Assembly: GCF_900114565.1 (NCBI RefSeq)
Contig: NZ_FOTM01000003.1
Span: 156,674-220,673 of the forward strand
Direction: 5' to 3'
Source: Leifsonia sp. CL147
GTDB taxonomy: Bacteria > Actinomycetota > Actinomycetes > Actinomycetales > Microbacteriaceae
Length of the DNA: 64,000 nucleotides
A program made the position numbers and the translations under genes. Shown in pieces: positions 33,758-42,872 of the stretch (position 1 is the first letter of the stretch; each line of letters starts with the position of its first letter). The notes beneath the pieces were generated by a model. That model had not been told where the DNA came from. It made no database searches and worked only from the letters and a program-made list of their open reading frames with translations.

Positions 33758-34474
33758 GTGTCAACATGGTTCACCCGGCGACGGCCTTCCGTCGAGCTCC
33801 CGCGCTTGACGCAACGGGCGCGCCCGGTGGCCACGGTGCGGGTCGATCTGCACGAGGTGATGCCCGACCTCCTGCCGTATCTCGGCCAGGCGGCCTACCT
33901 GCAGCTGGAACAGTTCGAGACGCTGTCCCTGGTGGCCGCCGAGACGGACGACCTGCGTGCGAAGGGACGGATCTCCGCCGCAGCCGGTGACGCACTCTCG
34001 AAGCATCAGGGGATCGTGGCGGAGATCCGCCGCAGGGGCGACGACCCCGCCGAGGCGATGAAACCGTTCGCCGACGCGATCGAGGGTTTCGGCGCGCTGA
34101 TCGTCGGCGCGGACTGGCGCGAGACGCTGCTGTCGGCGCTGGTGACCGGCGGGCTGCTCGACGACTTCTTCATCCGCCTGGCCGCCGGGCTGCCCGGCGA
34201 TGTCGGTCCGCGGCTCGCCCACCTGCTCGGCTCCGACTCCGGTCAGGAGGGTGTGCTGGAGGTCCTGCGCGAGCAGATCGCTGCGGATCCGCGGCTGGCA
34301 TCACGGCTCGCGATGTGGGGCCGGCGGCTCGTCGGCGACACGCTGCTCGTCGCGCGGTCGGCCCTGCACCTGTCGGGGAACCGTGCCACCGACGAGGAAC
34401 GCATCGAGCCCATCTTCACGGAGCTCATCGCGGCGCACACCCGACGGATGGACGCCCTCGGGCTGACCGCCTGA
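33758..34474 (+). CDS. Ferritin-like (MiaE-like) domain protein
   Basis: A 238-residue all-helical protein matching the actinobacterial ferritin-like family that sits beside rhlE (Rv3210c in M. tuberculosis, from memory). Helix-forming stretches include LPYLGQAAYLQLEQFETLSL, KHQGIVAEIRRRGDDPAEAM, GADWRETLLSALVTGGLLDD and LSGNRATDEERIEPIFTELI. Glu residues in EQFETLSL and a His in SKHQGI are in positions that could bind metal. Function is unknown; a tRNA-hydroxylase-like role is only suggested by fold. The start is GTG at 33758. Confidence 0.75.
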   Translation: MSTWFTRRRPSVELPRLTQRARPVATVRVDLHEVMPDLLPYLGQAAYLQLEQFETLSLVAAETDDLRAKGRISAAAGDALSKHQGIVAEIRRRGDDPAEAMKPFADAIEGFGALIVGADWRETLLSALVTGGLLDDFFIRLAAGLPGDVGPRLAHLLGSDSGQEGVLEVLREQIAADPRLASRLAMWGRRLVGDTLLVARSALHLSGNRATDEERIEPIFTELIAAHTRRMDALGLTA

Positions 34475-34546
34475 GCGGCTCGTTCGCGCGGTTCCTGTTC
34501 TGACGACAGGGCTGCACCCGCGCCGTCCGCCTGAAAACGGCAGGCG

Positions 34547-34849
34547 TCAGCGCGCGACGGCGCCCTTGGCGAGCGAGTGCAGCATCCGGTCGTCGTGTGC
34601 GGCGCGTACGCGACCCACCACCAGATCCGAGACCGCGACGACGAGCGCCGTGCCGACGAGGGTGATCCACCAGATCCACCCGCCGTTCCACTTCAGGCCA
34701 GCCCAGGTGAGCACGACCCAGAGGATGGACGCGGCGACCACGCCGATCGCCGGGACGAGGACGGAGCCGTGCGTGTGACGGTTCGGCAGGAAGTAGCGTC
34801 CGGCGAGGCCGATGATGGCGCCGCCGAGGACGACGAAGAGCAGTTCCAC
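34547..34849 (-). CDS. Small three-helix membrane protein (Rv3209-type position)
   Basis: A 100-residue protein with three hydrophobic segments: LLFVVLGGAIIGLAGRYFLP, VLVPAIGVVAASILWVVLTW and WIWWITLVGTALVVAVSDLV, then a basic cytosolic tail. I do not recognise a named function. It lies directly downstream of the DUF3107 gene on the same strand. The start is GTG at 34847-34849; the -10 box TAACCT (34857-34862) is built over the stop codon of the DUF3107 gene. A weak 6-bp hairpin at 34528-34546 follows the stop. Confidence 0.75.
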   Translation of the reverse strand: MELLFVVLGGAIIGLAGRYFLPNRHTHGSVLVPAIGVVAASILWVVLTWAGLKWNGGWIWWITLVGTALVVAVSDLVVGRVRAAHDDRMLHSLAKGAVAR

Positions 34850-34856
34850 GAGTTGG

Positions 34857-34862
34857 AGGTTA
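34857..34862 (-). promoter_or_regulatory. -10 box (TAACCT) overlapping the DUF3107 stop codon
   Basis: TAACCT on the minus strand ends seven bases before GTG 34849. Its first three bases are the TAA stop of the upstream gene (34860-34862). Confidence 0.55.
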
Positions 34863-35084
34863 GCCGACGAAGCCGATGCGGCGCGATTCCTCTGTGCCGA
34901 TCTCGACGTAGCCGATGCCGGCGGTCGGGACCAGGTAGAGGCGACCCTTGTCGTCGGCCAGCTTCAGGACCCCGGAGCCGCTGCTGAGCGCCGTCTGCAC
35001 CTGCCCCGCCAGTTCTTCGGCCGACTGCGAGGACTCGAAGCTGAGCTCGCGGGGGGCGTTGACGATTCCGATGCGGATCTCCAC
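34860..35084 (-). CDS. DUF3107 family small protein
   Basis: A 74-residue cytosolic protein of a family restricted to actinobacteria (TB9.4 / Rv3208A in M. tuberculosis, from memory). Conserved features are the N-terminal VEIRIGIVNAPRELSFES, the ALSSGSGVLKLADDKGRLYL core and VPTAGIGYVEIGTEESRRIG near the end. Function is not established. The start is GTG at 35082-35084 with GAAAGG upstream. The gene lies in the rhlE-adnAB block as in mycobacteria. Confidence 0.9.
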   Translation of the reverse strand: MEIRIGIVNAPRELSFESSQSAEELAGQVQTALSSGSGVLKLADDKGRLYLVPTAGIGYVEIGTEESRRIGFVG

Positions 35085-35122
35085 GTGGGTGCCTTTCGAA
35101 TCTGACCGGCGGGTGTGAGTTC

Positions 35123-35128
35123 AGACTA
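35123..35128 (-). promoter_or_regulatory. -10 box (TAGTCT) of the DUF3107 gene
   Basis: TAGTCT on the minus strand lies about 38 bp before the GTG start, leaving a short leader that includes the Shine-Dalgarno site. Confidence 0.5.
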
Positions 35129-35178
35129 CGGCACACGGCTCGCGGCGCCCGGTCGCGTTCTCTGTCGGCGGACGCCGA

Positions 35179-35184
35179 TACCGT
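35179..35184 (+). promoter_or_regulatory. -10 box (TACCGT) of adnA
   Basis: TACCGT ends seven bases before ATG 35192. This supports that ATG over the in-frame GTG at 35183. Confidence 0.45.
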
Positions 35185-35191
35185 GAATGGC

Positions 35192-38100
35192 ATGATCGCT
35201 CGCGGCTTCCTGATGCGGCCTCCGGCGCGCCCGGACACCGCTGCCGACAGGCCCGCCGCCACCGCCGCCAACGCAGCCGCCGCCGCCGACAGAGCGGCCA
35301 TATCCGGCCGCCTCGTGCTCGACGGTGCCCAGGCGGAGGTCCTCGCGCTGCCGGACTCCGCCTCCGCCGCTGTGCTCGGAGCCCCGGGGACCGGCAAGAC
35401 CACCACGCTGGTCGAGGCCCTCGCCGAGCGTGTCCTGGTCCGCGGTCATGCTCCCGGTGAGGTGCTGGCTCTCAGCGCCTCCCGCACCGCGGCGACCGCT
35501 CTCCGCGACCGCCTCGCGCTCCGTCTGGGCGTGCCGACGCAGGGTCCGCTGGCTCGCACGGCCACCTCCCTCGCCTTCCAGCTGGTGGGGGAGCGTGCGC
35601 GACGCGACGGGCTCGAGCCGCCGCGCCTCCTGACCGGCGGCGAGCAGGACCAGATCATCGCCGAACTGCTCAGCGGCCACATGGAGGACGGAACCGGTCC
35701 CGTCTGGCCCGAGCCGCTGGTCGCGGAGGTGCGGATGCTGCGCGGCTTCCGCACCGAGCTGCGCGAGCTGATGGCACGGTGCGCCGAACGCGGCGTGACG
35801 CCCTCCCGGCTGTCGGAGCTGGGCGCGATGACCGGCCACGACGAGTGGCGCGCCGCCGCCCGGTTCATGGCGGAGTACCAGCTGGTGGTCGACAGCTACC
35901 GTGGCGGCTTCGTGGATGCGGCCGAGCTGATCGCCTCCGCCGTCATGGTGGTGCGCGAGGGGAGTTCGCTCGACCGCCTGCGCGCGGTGTTCGTGGACGA
36001 TCTCCAGGAGGCGACGGTTGCGGCCCTGGCGCTTCTGCGCGCGCTCGCCCAGCGCGGGATCGCGGTGATCGCCTTCGGCGACCCGGACGTCGCCTCCACG
36101 ACGTTCCGCGGTGCGGAGGCCTCCGCTCTCGGTCAGCTCGAGGGCCGGCTCGGAGTGCCGGTGACACGGTTCGTCCTGACGACGGCGCATCGCCAGACCC
36201 CCGTCCTGCGCGAACTGACGGCGCGCGTGACCGAGCGGATCGGGACGGCGGCGGCCGGTGTGCAGCGGATCGCCGCGGCCGGGCGCCCGTCTCCCGAGAA
36301 CCCGCACGACGGGGAGGCGCACGGCGGCGACGCCGCGCCGCGTCCGGAGGTCGTCCGCCTGGTGGCCGTCTCCGCCCCCTCCGAGGCGTCGCGCCTCGCC
36401 CGGAAGCTGCGCGAACGGCACCTGCTCGACGGCGTCCCCTGGAGGGAAATGGCGGTCATCGTGCGCTCGGGAGCCCACGTGCCTGCGCTGGCGCGCGCGC
36501 TCGCGGTGGCCGAGGTCCCGACGACGACGAGCATCGCCGGACGGCCGCTGCGCGACGATTTCGCCGCGCGACAGCTCGTCACGATCGCCGGGGTGCAACT
36601 GGGCGCCATCGAGCTCACGCCCGCCGTCGCGACCGAGGTGCTGCTGGGCCCGTTCGGAGGCCTCGACAGCGTGAGCCTGCGCCGGCTCCGGCTGGCTCTC
36701 CGGCAGGAGGAGCTCTCCGGCGACGGCAACCGGCCCGGCGACGAGCTGCTCGTTGAGGCGCTCCAGCATCCCGCGCACCTCGCCACGATCGACGCGGCGC
36801 CCGCCCGGCGCGCGGGACGGCTGGCCGAGACCCTCCGGTCCGGCCGCGAGAAGGCCGCAGGCGGAGGCTCCATCGAAGAGCTGCTGTGGCACATCTGGGA
36901 GCGCAGCGGGCTGGCCGCGCGCTGGCTCGAGCACTCGGAGCGCACGGGGATCGTCGCCGACGAGGCCAACCGGCACCTCGACGGCGTCGTCGCGCTCTTC
37001 ACCGCGGCACGCCGGTTCGTGGAGCGCTACCCCGAGCGTCCTGCCTCCGACTTCGTCGTCGAACTGCTCGGCGCCGAAGTGCCGGAGGACACTCTCGCCG
37101 CGCGCACCGCCGGCGACGCCGTTCTCGTGTGCACGCCGAGCGCCGCCATCGGCCGCGAGTTCGAGGTCGTCGCGGTCGCCGGACTGCAGGAGAGCGTCTG
37201 GCCCAACCTGCGGCTGCGGGGCTCGCTGCTGCATCCCCAGGAGCTCGCGGACGCCGTCGAAGGTCGCTCCACGGGCACGGAGGACGAACGCGCGGAGGTG
37301 CTCGGCGACGAGCTGAGGATGTTCGCGCTGGCCGTCTCCCGTGCGCGCGGCCAGGTGATCCTCACGGCGACGGCCAACGACGACGAGCAGCCCTCGCCCT
37401 TCCTGCGTCTCGCCGGCGACCTCGGCATGGACGATGTCGACGACGGCGCCCATCCCCTCTCCCTCCGCGGCATGGTCGGCCGGCTGCGTCGCCGTCTGGT
37501 CACCAACGGCTCGCCCGACGCGGCCGCGGCGCTCGCCCGGCTGGCCGATGCGGAGGTGGAGGGTGCCGATCCGTCCTCCTGGTACGGCCTGCTCGAGCCG
37601 TCGACGACCGAGCCGCTGGTGGATCTGGAGGATCCGGAGGCGGTCGTCCGGGTGTCGCCGTCGCGGCTGGAGACCTTCGAGAAGTCGCCGCTCGCCTGGT
37701 TCGTGGACACGATGGCCGCCTCGCCCAGTGGTCTCGCCGCGGGCATCGGCACGGTCGTGCACGCGGTCATGGAGGAGGCCAGCACCCGTGAGGACCGCGA
37801 CCTCAGCGTGGACCGCCTCTGGGAGGGCGTCGAGCGCCGCTGGGGCGAGCTGGCGTTCGAGTCCCCGTGGCTGGAGGAGAAGGAGCGCCGTCGGACCCGG
37901 ACGCTCACGGCCGGCGTGTCGGAGTACCTCCGCGACTTCGAGCGCGCCGGCGGCACCCTGCTCGGGTCCGAGGGCGCGTTCGAGCTCCGGATCGGCCGGG
38001 CGCTCGTGCGCGGCACGATCGACCGGGTCGAGCGCACGCCGGACGGGACGGTCGTGATCGTGGACCTGAAGACGGGCAATCGGACGCCGAGCGCGGCGGA

Positions 38101-38425
38101 GGCCGCCGAGCACGCGCAGCTCGGCGCCTACCAGCTCGCGCTGGAGCACGGCGTCATCGAGGAGGCGGAGAGCCTGCCGTCCGGCGGCGCCAAGCTGCTC
38201 TTCGTGGCGAAAGGGGTTCGCGGCAAGGGCTACCGCGAGTTCGGGCAGGACCGCGTGGACGAGGAGGGCCTCGACCGGCTCCGCGAGCGGGTCGCCCGGG
38301 CCGCCGACGGCATGGCCGCGGCGAGCTTCGCCGGTGTGGTGGACCTCGGGGAACGCGACCCGCACGGGAAGTACGAGTACCGCATCCACCTGGTCCCCGC
38401 AGTCAGTGCCGGAGGAGGCTCATGA
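35192..38425 (+). CDS. adnA: AdnA subunit of the AdnAB helicase-nuclease
   Basis: A 1077-residue UvrD-like ATPase fused to a C-terminal RecB-family nuclease; with AdnB it resects double-strand breaks in mycobacteria, in place of RecBCD. Walker A is GAPGTGKTTTLVEALAERV (residues ~63-80). Motif II reads AVFVDDLQEATVAAL, with D-D instead of the usual D-E, the degenerate form expected for AdnA. The C-terminal nuclease has GTVVHAVMEEA, the GTIDRVER Asp, and VIVDLKTGN followed by AEHAQLGAYQLALEHG near residues 950-985. The start is ATG at 35192, set by the -10 spacing. The stop overlaps adnB (ATGA). Confidence 0.9.
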   Translation: MIARGFLMRPPARPDTAADRPAATAANAAAAADRAAISGRLVLDGAQAEVLALPDSASAAVLGAPGTGKTTTLVEALAERVLVRGHAPGEVLALSASRTAATALRDRLALRLGVPTQGPLARTATSLAFQLVGERARRDGLEPPRLLTGGEQDQIIAELLSGHMEDGTGPVWPEPLVAEVRMLRGFRTELRELMARCAERGVTPSRLSELGAMTGHDEWRAAARFMAEYQLVVDSYRGGFVDAAELIASAVMVVREGSSLDRLRAVFVDDLQEATVAALALLRALAQRGIAVIAFGDPDVASTTFRGAEASALGQLEGRLGVPVTRFVLTTAHRQTPVLRELTARVTERIGTAAAGVQRIAAAGRPSPENPHDGEAHGGDAAPRPEVVRLVAVSAPSEASRLARKLRERHLLDGVPWREMAVIVRSGAHVPALARALAVAEVPTTTSIAGRPLRDDFAARQLVTIAGVQLGAIELTPAVATEVLLGPFGGLDSVSLRRLRLALRQEELSGDGNRPGDELLVEALQHPAHLATIDAAPARRAGRLAETLRSGREKAAGGGSIEELLWHIWERSGLAARWLEHSERTGIVADEANRHLDGVVALFTAARRFVERYPERPASDFVVELLGAEVPEDTLAARTAGDAVLVCTPSAAIGREFEVVAVAGLQESVWPNLRLRGSLLHPQELADAVEGRSTGTEDERAEVLGDELRMFALAVSRARGQVILTATANDDEQPSPFLRLAGDLGMDDVDDGAHPLSLRGMVGRLRRRLVTNGSPDAAAALARLADAEVEGADPSSWYGLLEPSTTEPLVDLEDPEAVVRVSPSRLETFEKSPLAWFVDTMAASPSGLAAGIGTVVHAVMEEASTREDRDLSVDRLWEGVERRWGELAFESPWLEEKERRRTRTLTAGVSEYLRDFERAGGTLLGSEGAFELRIGRALVRGTIDRVERTPDGTVVIVDLKTGNRTPSAAEAAEHAQLGAYQLALEHGVIEEAESLPSGGAKLLFVAKGVRGKGYREFGQDRVDEEGLDRLRERVARAADGMAAASFAGVVDLGERDPHGKYEYRIHLVPAVSAGGGS

Positions 38426-41400
38426 CGGACGAAGCGACGCACGTCGACGACGAGGGCCTTCTGGAGTGGGCGAACGACGAGGCAGCACTCGACCTGGTCG
38501 AGCAGGCGTTCTCGCTCGCCGCGGATGAGCACGGCGACGAGATCCGCCAGCGGCCGGCGCGCACCCTGAGTGCTGCCGAGATCGCGGAGGCGCTCGGCCT
38601 CCCGATGCCGACGGCGCAGCAGCAGGCGGTCATCGAGGCACCGCTCCGTCCGGCGATCGTCGTCGCCGGCGCGGGCAGCGGCAAGACCGAGACCATGGCC
38701 AACCGGGTGGTGTGGCTGCTCGCGAACGGGCACGTCCGCGTCCCCGAGATCCTCGGCCTGACCTTCACGCGCAAGGCCGCGGGCGAGTTGGCCGGCCGCA
38801 TCCGCACGCGCATCGAGCAGCTGGTCGCCTCACGCGTGACGGAGGTCGTGTTCGATCCGTTCGAGGCGCCGGAGGTCGCGACCTACAACGCGTTCGCCAA
38901 CGCGATCTTCCGCGAGAACGCGCTGCTGATCGGGCGGGAGCCGGAGTCGGCCGTGCTGAGCGAGGCGTCCGCCTGGCAGCTCGCCCGCCGGCTCGTCGTC
39001 ACCAGCACCGACGAGCGCCTGGTCGAACTGGACAAGGGCGTGGATGCGGTGACCTCGGCCGTCGTCGCCGTGAGCCGCGCGCTCAGCGAGAACGTCGCCG
39101 ACCCCACCGAGGTCGAGCGGATGGTGGAGGGTTTCGCGCGAATCGCCGAGCTGCCGACGGGCAACGGCCGCGTCAAGGAGCTGTACGCCTCGGTCCGCTC
39201 GGCCGTCGAGGCCGTGGGCTCGCTGCCACCGCTCCTCGACCTCGCACGCGCGTTCGCCGACGAGAAGCGCCGCCGCGGGTTCGTGGAGTACTCCGACCAG
39301 GTGGCGTTCGCGCTGGCGGTCTGCGAGCGGATGCCCGAAGTCGTCGCCGACTACCGGCGCCGTTTCCGCGTGGTGCTGCTCGATGAGTACCAGGACACCT
39401 CGGTGGTCCAGACGCGGCTGCTCTCCACCCTCTTCGCCGGCCGCCCGGTGATGGCCGTGGGGGACCCGCACCAGTCGATCTACGGCTGGCGTGGTGCGAG
39501 CGCCGCGAACCTGGGCCGGTTCTCCAGCGACTTCACGGGGGAGCGCCGAGGCGACCACGGCGCCGCGGACGAGTACGCGCTGAGCACCAGCTGGCGCAAC
39601 CCGACGCGCGTGCTCGATGCGGCCAACGTCCTGGTGGGCCCGCTCACGGCCGCCTCCCCGGTGCACGTCGAGCAGCTGCAGCCGCGGCCCGGGGCCGTCG
39701 CCGGGGAGCTGACCGCGGTCTTCGAGCAGACGGTCGCGGACGAGGCCGACCTCGTCGCCCGCTGGCTGGGGGACCGGGTGCGCCGGCTCGGACCCGACGG
39801 TTCGCCCCCCAGCGCCGCCATGCTCTGCCGGTCCCTGAAGAAGATCGACGTGTTCACCGGCGCGCTCGACCGCCACGGCATCCCGTATCACGTCCTCGGT
39901 CTCGGAGGACTTCTCGAGCAGCCGGTGATCGCCGACCTGCTCAGCGCACTGCGGGTCATGCACGACCCGACGGCCGGCTCCGAGCTGATCCGCCTGCTGA
40001 CCGGGGCCAAGTGGCGCGTCGGACCGAAGGACATCGCGGCGCTCCGCGATGTCGCCTCCTGGCTGGCCGAACGCGACCACCGGCACCAGAAGCTCGACCC
40101 GGAGCTCCGCGAGCGGCTGCGGCGCTCGGTCGCGGGCGAGGAGTCCGCGTCCCTGGTGGATGCGCTCGACTTCGTCGTCGAGGCGCCCGCGGGCCACAGC
40201 CGTCTGGACGGCTTCAGCCCGCCGGGGCTCGAGCGGATGCGCGACGCCGGCCGCCGGCTCGACCACCTGCGTTCGCGTGCGGGCCTCGACCTGCTCGATC
40301 TCGTCACGCTCGTGCAGCAGGAGCTGCTACTGGACATCGAGGTGGCCGCGAACGAGACCGCGCAACTCGGCCACGCGAGCCTCGACGCGTTCGCCGAGCA
40401 GGTCGCCTCGTACCTCGCGGTCGACGATCAGGCGACCCTCGGCTCGTTCCTGTCCTGGCTCGCGGAGGCGGAGCAGCGCGACAACCTGGCGCCGCGGAGC
40501 GAGGACCCGGAGCCGGGCACCGTCCAGATCCTCACCATCCACGGCGCCAAGGGGCTGGAGTGGGATGTGGTGGCCGTCCCCCGGCTGGTCGATGGCGAGC
40601 TCCCCGGTCCGCCGCAGAGCCGCAAGGGCTGGCTCTCGTTCGGACAGCTCCCGAACGAGTTCCGTGGCGACTCCGCCGAACTGCCGGTCATCGCCTGGCG
40701 CACCGCAGAGACACAGAAGGACGTCCACGAGTCCATCGCCGCGTTCGAGGAGGAGAACGTGGCCCGCCACCTGGAGGAGCAGCGCCGCCTGATCTACGTC
40801 GCCGTCACCCGCGCGAAGGAGCGGCTGCTGCTCAGCGGGTCGTATTGGTCGACGCAGACCCGGCCGCGCGGTCCCGGCTCGTACCTGCTGGAGCTTCAGG
40901 AGGCGGGTCTCCTGCCCGAGGACGCGTTCCCGGACTGCGACGAGCCCGACGAGAATCCGCTCACCCTGAGCGCGGCGACCGTCAGCTGGCCGCTGGAGCC
41001 CCTCGGCGCGCGCCGGGAGCGGGTGGAAGCCGCAGCAGAAGCGGTGCGGCGAGCGCGCGAGAGCGGGGCGGGCGACGGAGGCGTCTACGCGCGGGACCTC
41101 GACCTGCTGCTGGCCGAACGGGCCCGGCGGGAACAGGAGGCGGGCCTCGTCGAGCTGCCCGCGCGCATCCCGGCGTCCCGGTTCAAGGACTACGTCACGG
41201 ACCCGGCCGGCGTCGCCGCGTCACTGCGCCGCCCGATGCCCGAACGCCCCTACCGGCAGACGAGGCTCGGCACCCTCTTCCATCAGTGGGTGGAGGACCG
41301 GTTCGGCACCGTCGCGGGCGCCGCCGATGTCCTCGACGCGAACGCGGCCGAGCTGGACGACCCGGCGAGCGACCTGCTCGAGGCGGAGCGTTTCGAGGAG

Positions 41401-41793
41401 CTGAAGGCGACCTTCGAGCGCAGCCCGTGGTCGGGCCGCAGCCCCGAGGAGGTGGAGCTGGAGCTCCACATCACGCTCGCCGGCCAGGTCATCGTGTGCA
41501 AGCTGGATGCCGTCTACCGTGCGGAGGACGGCCGGCACGACTACCAGATCGTCGACTGGAAGACCGGGAAGGCGCCGCGCGACGCCGACGACCTGGAGCG
41601 CAAGCAGCTGCAGCTGGCCCTCTACCGACTCGCGTTCGCGCGCTACGCCGGGGTCGACCCGGAGCGCATCGACGCGGTCTTCTACTTCGTCGCCGACGAC
41701 CGCGTCATCCGGCCCGAGCGGCTCTACGCGGAGGAGGAGCTGATGTCGCTCTGGTCGTCGGCCACCGGCTTCATCCCGCCCGAGCGGCGGTAG
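38422..41793 (+). CDS. adnB: AdnB subunit of the AdnAB helicase-nuclease
   Basis: A 1123-residue helicase-nuclease and the likely motor. All UvrD motifs are intact: AGAGSGKTETMANRVVWLL (I), LTFTRKAAGELAGRI (Ia), VVLLDEYQDTSVVQTRLL (II, ~residue 320), AVGDPHQSIYGWRGA (III), LSTSWRNPTRVLDA (IV), ILTIHGAKGLEWDVV (V) and LIYVAVTRAKERLLL (VI). The C-terminal PD-(D/E)XK nuclease has GTLFHQWVEDRF, KLDAVYRAEDG and YQIVDWKTGKAPRD (~residue 1040) with KQLQLALYRLAFARY. The start is ATG at 38422 with GGAGGAGG upstream, overlapping the adnA stop. Its 3' end overlaps the opposing kinase-like gene by 70 bp. Confidence 0.93.
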   Translation: MTDEATHVDDEGLLEWANDEAALDLVEQAFSLAADEHGDEIRQRPARTLSAAEIAEALGLPMPTAQQQAVIEAPLRPAIVVAGAGSGKTETMANRVVWLLANGHVRVPEILGLTFTRKAAGELAGRIRTRIEQLVASRVTEVVFDPFEAPEVATYNAFANAIFRENALLIGREPESAVLSEASAWQLARRLVVTSTDERLVELDKGVDAVTSAVVAVSRALSENVADPTEVERMVEGFARIAELPTGNGRVKELYASVRSAVEAVGSLPPLLDLARAFADEKRRRGFVEYSDQVAFALAVCERMPEVVADYRRRFRVVLLDEYQDTSVVQTRLLSTLFAGRPVMAVGDPHQSIYGWRGASAANLGRFSSDFTGERRGDHGAADEYALSTSWRNPTRVLDAANVLVGPLTAASPVHVEQLQPRPGAVAGELTAVFEQTVADEADLVARWLGDRVRRLGPDGSPPSAAMLCRSLKKIDVFTGALDRHGIPYHVLGLGGLLEQPVIADLLSALRVMHDPTAGSELIRLLTGAKWRVGPKDIAALRDVASWLAERDHRHQKLDPELRERLRRSVAGEESASLVDALDFVVEAPAGHSRLDGFSPPGLERMRDAGRRLDHLRSRAGLDLLDLVTLVQQELLLDIEVAANETAQLGHASLDAFAEQVASYLAVDDQATLGSFLSWLAEAEQRDNLAPRSEDPEPGTVQILTIHGAKGLEWDVVAVPRLVDGELPGPPQSRKGWLSFGQLPNEFRGDSAELPVIAWRTAETQKDVHESIAAFEEENVARHLEEQRRLIYVAVTRAKERLLLSGSYWSTQTRPRGPGSYLLELQEAGLLPEDAFPDCDEPDENPLTLSAATVSWPLEPLGARRERVEAAAEAVRRARESGAGDGGVYARDLDLLLAERARREQEAGLVELPARIPASRFKDYVTDPAGVAASLRRPMPERPYRQTRLGTLFHQWVEDRFGTVAGAADVLDANAAELDDPASDLLEAERFEELKATFERSPWSGRSPEEVELELHITLAGQVIVCKLDAVYRAEDGRHDYQIVDWKTGKAPRDADDLERKQLQLALYRLAFARYAGVDPERIDAVFYFVADDRVIRPERLYAEEELMSLWSSATGFIPPERR

Positions 41794-42812
41794 CCGCCGC
41801 TTCCGTCGGCGGCTGGATGGTCGCCCGGGGTCCGGTCGAGCATGGCTTCGACGTCGCCGACCGCGAGAATCGGTCCGGTGGCGGTCGACAGCGGGTTCAT
41901 CGCGTTGCTGTGCACCCGATCCACGAGCCCGTCGAGCATCGCGACCGCGTCGTCCATGATCGACTGGTCCCGCACCTCGCGGCCGTGCAGCAGCCAGCGA
42001 GCCACCTCGAGCTCGGCGTAGAGCATCGCGCGCTGGGTGAACTGGCGGTCGGCGGCGACCTGACGGGTGGAGGCGTAGGCGCCGAGCGCGCCGTCGGTCG
42101 CGTCCGGGTTCATGGCGAGCAGCCAGTGCAGATCGCGGGCCGGGTCGCCCACGCGAAGGGCCGACCAGCCGAGCACCGCGGTGACCCCGTCGTCCTCCAC
42201 CAGGAAGGAGTCGGCGGTCAGCGCGCCGTTGATGACCGTCGGCTGGAACTGCCAGATGGAGTGGTCGGCGGCCGCGTCGCGCCAGCGGTCCCGCAGCGCT
42301 GTCGGCAGGAGTCCGGTGGATGCAGCCGACTCGATCACCGAGTTCGCAGCAGCGAGGCACTCCGTCGCGGACATCACCGGAAGGCCCGCCTCGCCGACGA
42401 ACGCGGTCGGGAGAGCGTGGATCGCGGCGATGGCGTGCCCGATCGAGCCGGCGAGCCCGTCGCCCGGGGGGACCTCCTCGACGGCGATGTGACGGCCGGG
42501 GAGGTAGTCGTAGACGAGGGCGCGCGTCCCGGCCACCGGCGCCTGGCCGAGGAACTGCGGGACATCGAACGGCAGTCGGCTGCGGATGCCGGTGGTGAGC
42601 GCGCGCAGCGCGACGAGGTCGGCGCTCTGCTCGGTCTCGGCCGCCTGCGAGGTCGGAACGCGGACGATGACGGCGCCCCCATCCGTCGTCGTCAGCAGCG
42701 CAGAGTCGAAGTCGCCTGCGCCGCCGAGGCTGTAACTGCGGGCGCCCGTGACGTCGAGGCCGGGAACGGCCGAGGTGGCCAGCGCGGCTAGAGTGAGATG
42801 GGATCTGGCCAT
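41724..42812 (-). CDS. Phosphotransferase-fold (APH-like) protein lacking catalytic residues
   Basis: A 362-residue aminoglycoside/macrolide-phosphotransferase-like protein. The N-lobe (SLGGAGDFDSALLTTTDGG, VIVRVPTS) and helical regions are clear. The catalytic loop reads VINGALTADSFLVEDDG where active kinases have V-H-G-D-x-x-x-x-N, and the DFG-equivalent reads VLGWSALRVGDPARDLHW with Gly in place of the metal-binding Asp. The GDPxxDL element remains. It is therefore a probable pseudokinase with a structural or binding role. The start is ATG at 42810-42812; it is convergent with adnB (70-bp overlap) and divergent from nudC. Confidence 0.8.
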   Translation of the reverse strand: MARSHLTLAALATSAVPGLDVTGARSYSLGGAGDFDSALLTTTDGGAVIVRVPTSQAAETEQSADLVALRALTTGIRSRLPFDVPQFLGQAPVAGTRALVYDYLPGRHIAVEEVPPGDGLAGSIGHAIAAIHALPTAFVGEAGLPVMSATECLAAANSVIESAASTGLLPTALRDRWRDAAADHSIWQFQPTVINGALTADSFLVEDDGVTAVLGWSALRVGDPARDLHWLLAMNPDATDGALGAYASTRQVAADRQFTQRAMLYAELEVARWLLHGREVRDQSIMDDAVAMLDGLVDRVHSNAMNPLSTATGPILAVGDVEAMLDRTPGDHPAADGSGGYRRSGGMKPVADDQSDISSSSA

Positions 42813-42817
42813 GCACC

Positions 42818-42824
42818 TAGGCTA
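42818..42824. promoter_or_regulatory. Shared -10 region (kinase-like gene / nudC)
   Basis: TAGCCT on the minus strand (42819-42824) ends six bases before the kinase-like ATG. TAGGCT on the plus strand (42818-42823) could serve nudC with a ~43-nt leader and the GAAAGGAC Shine-Dalgarno site. Confidence 0.5.
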
Positions 42825-42872
42825 AGTGGACCTGCCTGCGACAGCCGTCCGCCACGCCCCGAAAGGACCTCG

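Noticed and set aside
35126-38389. Open frame of more than 1000 codons antisense to adnA
   Set aside because: Same artefact: the plus strand encodes a complete AdnA with all expected motifs.
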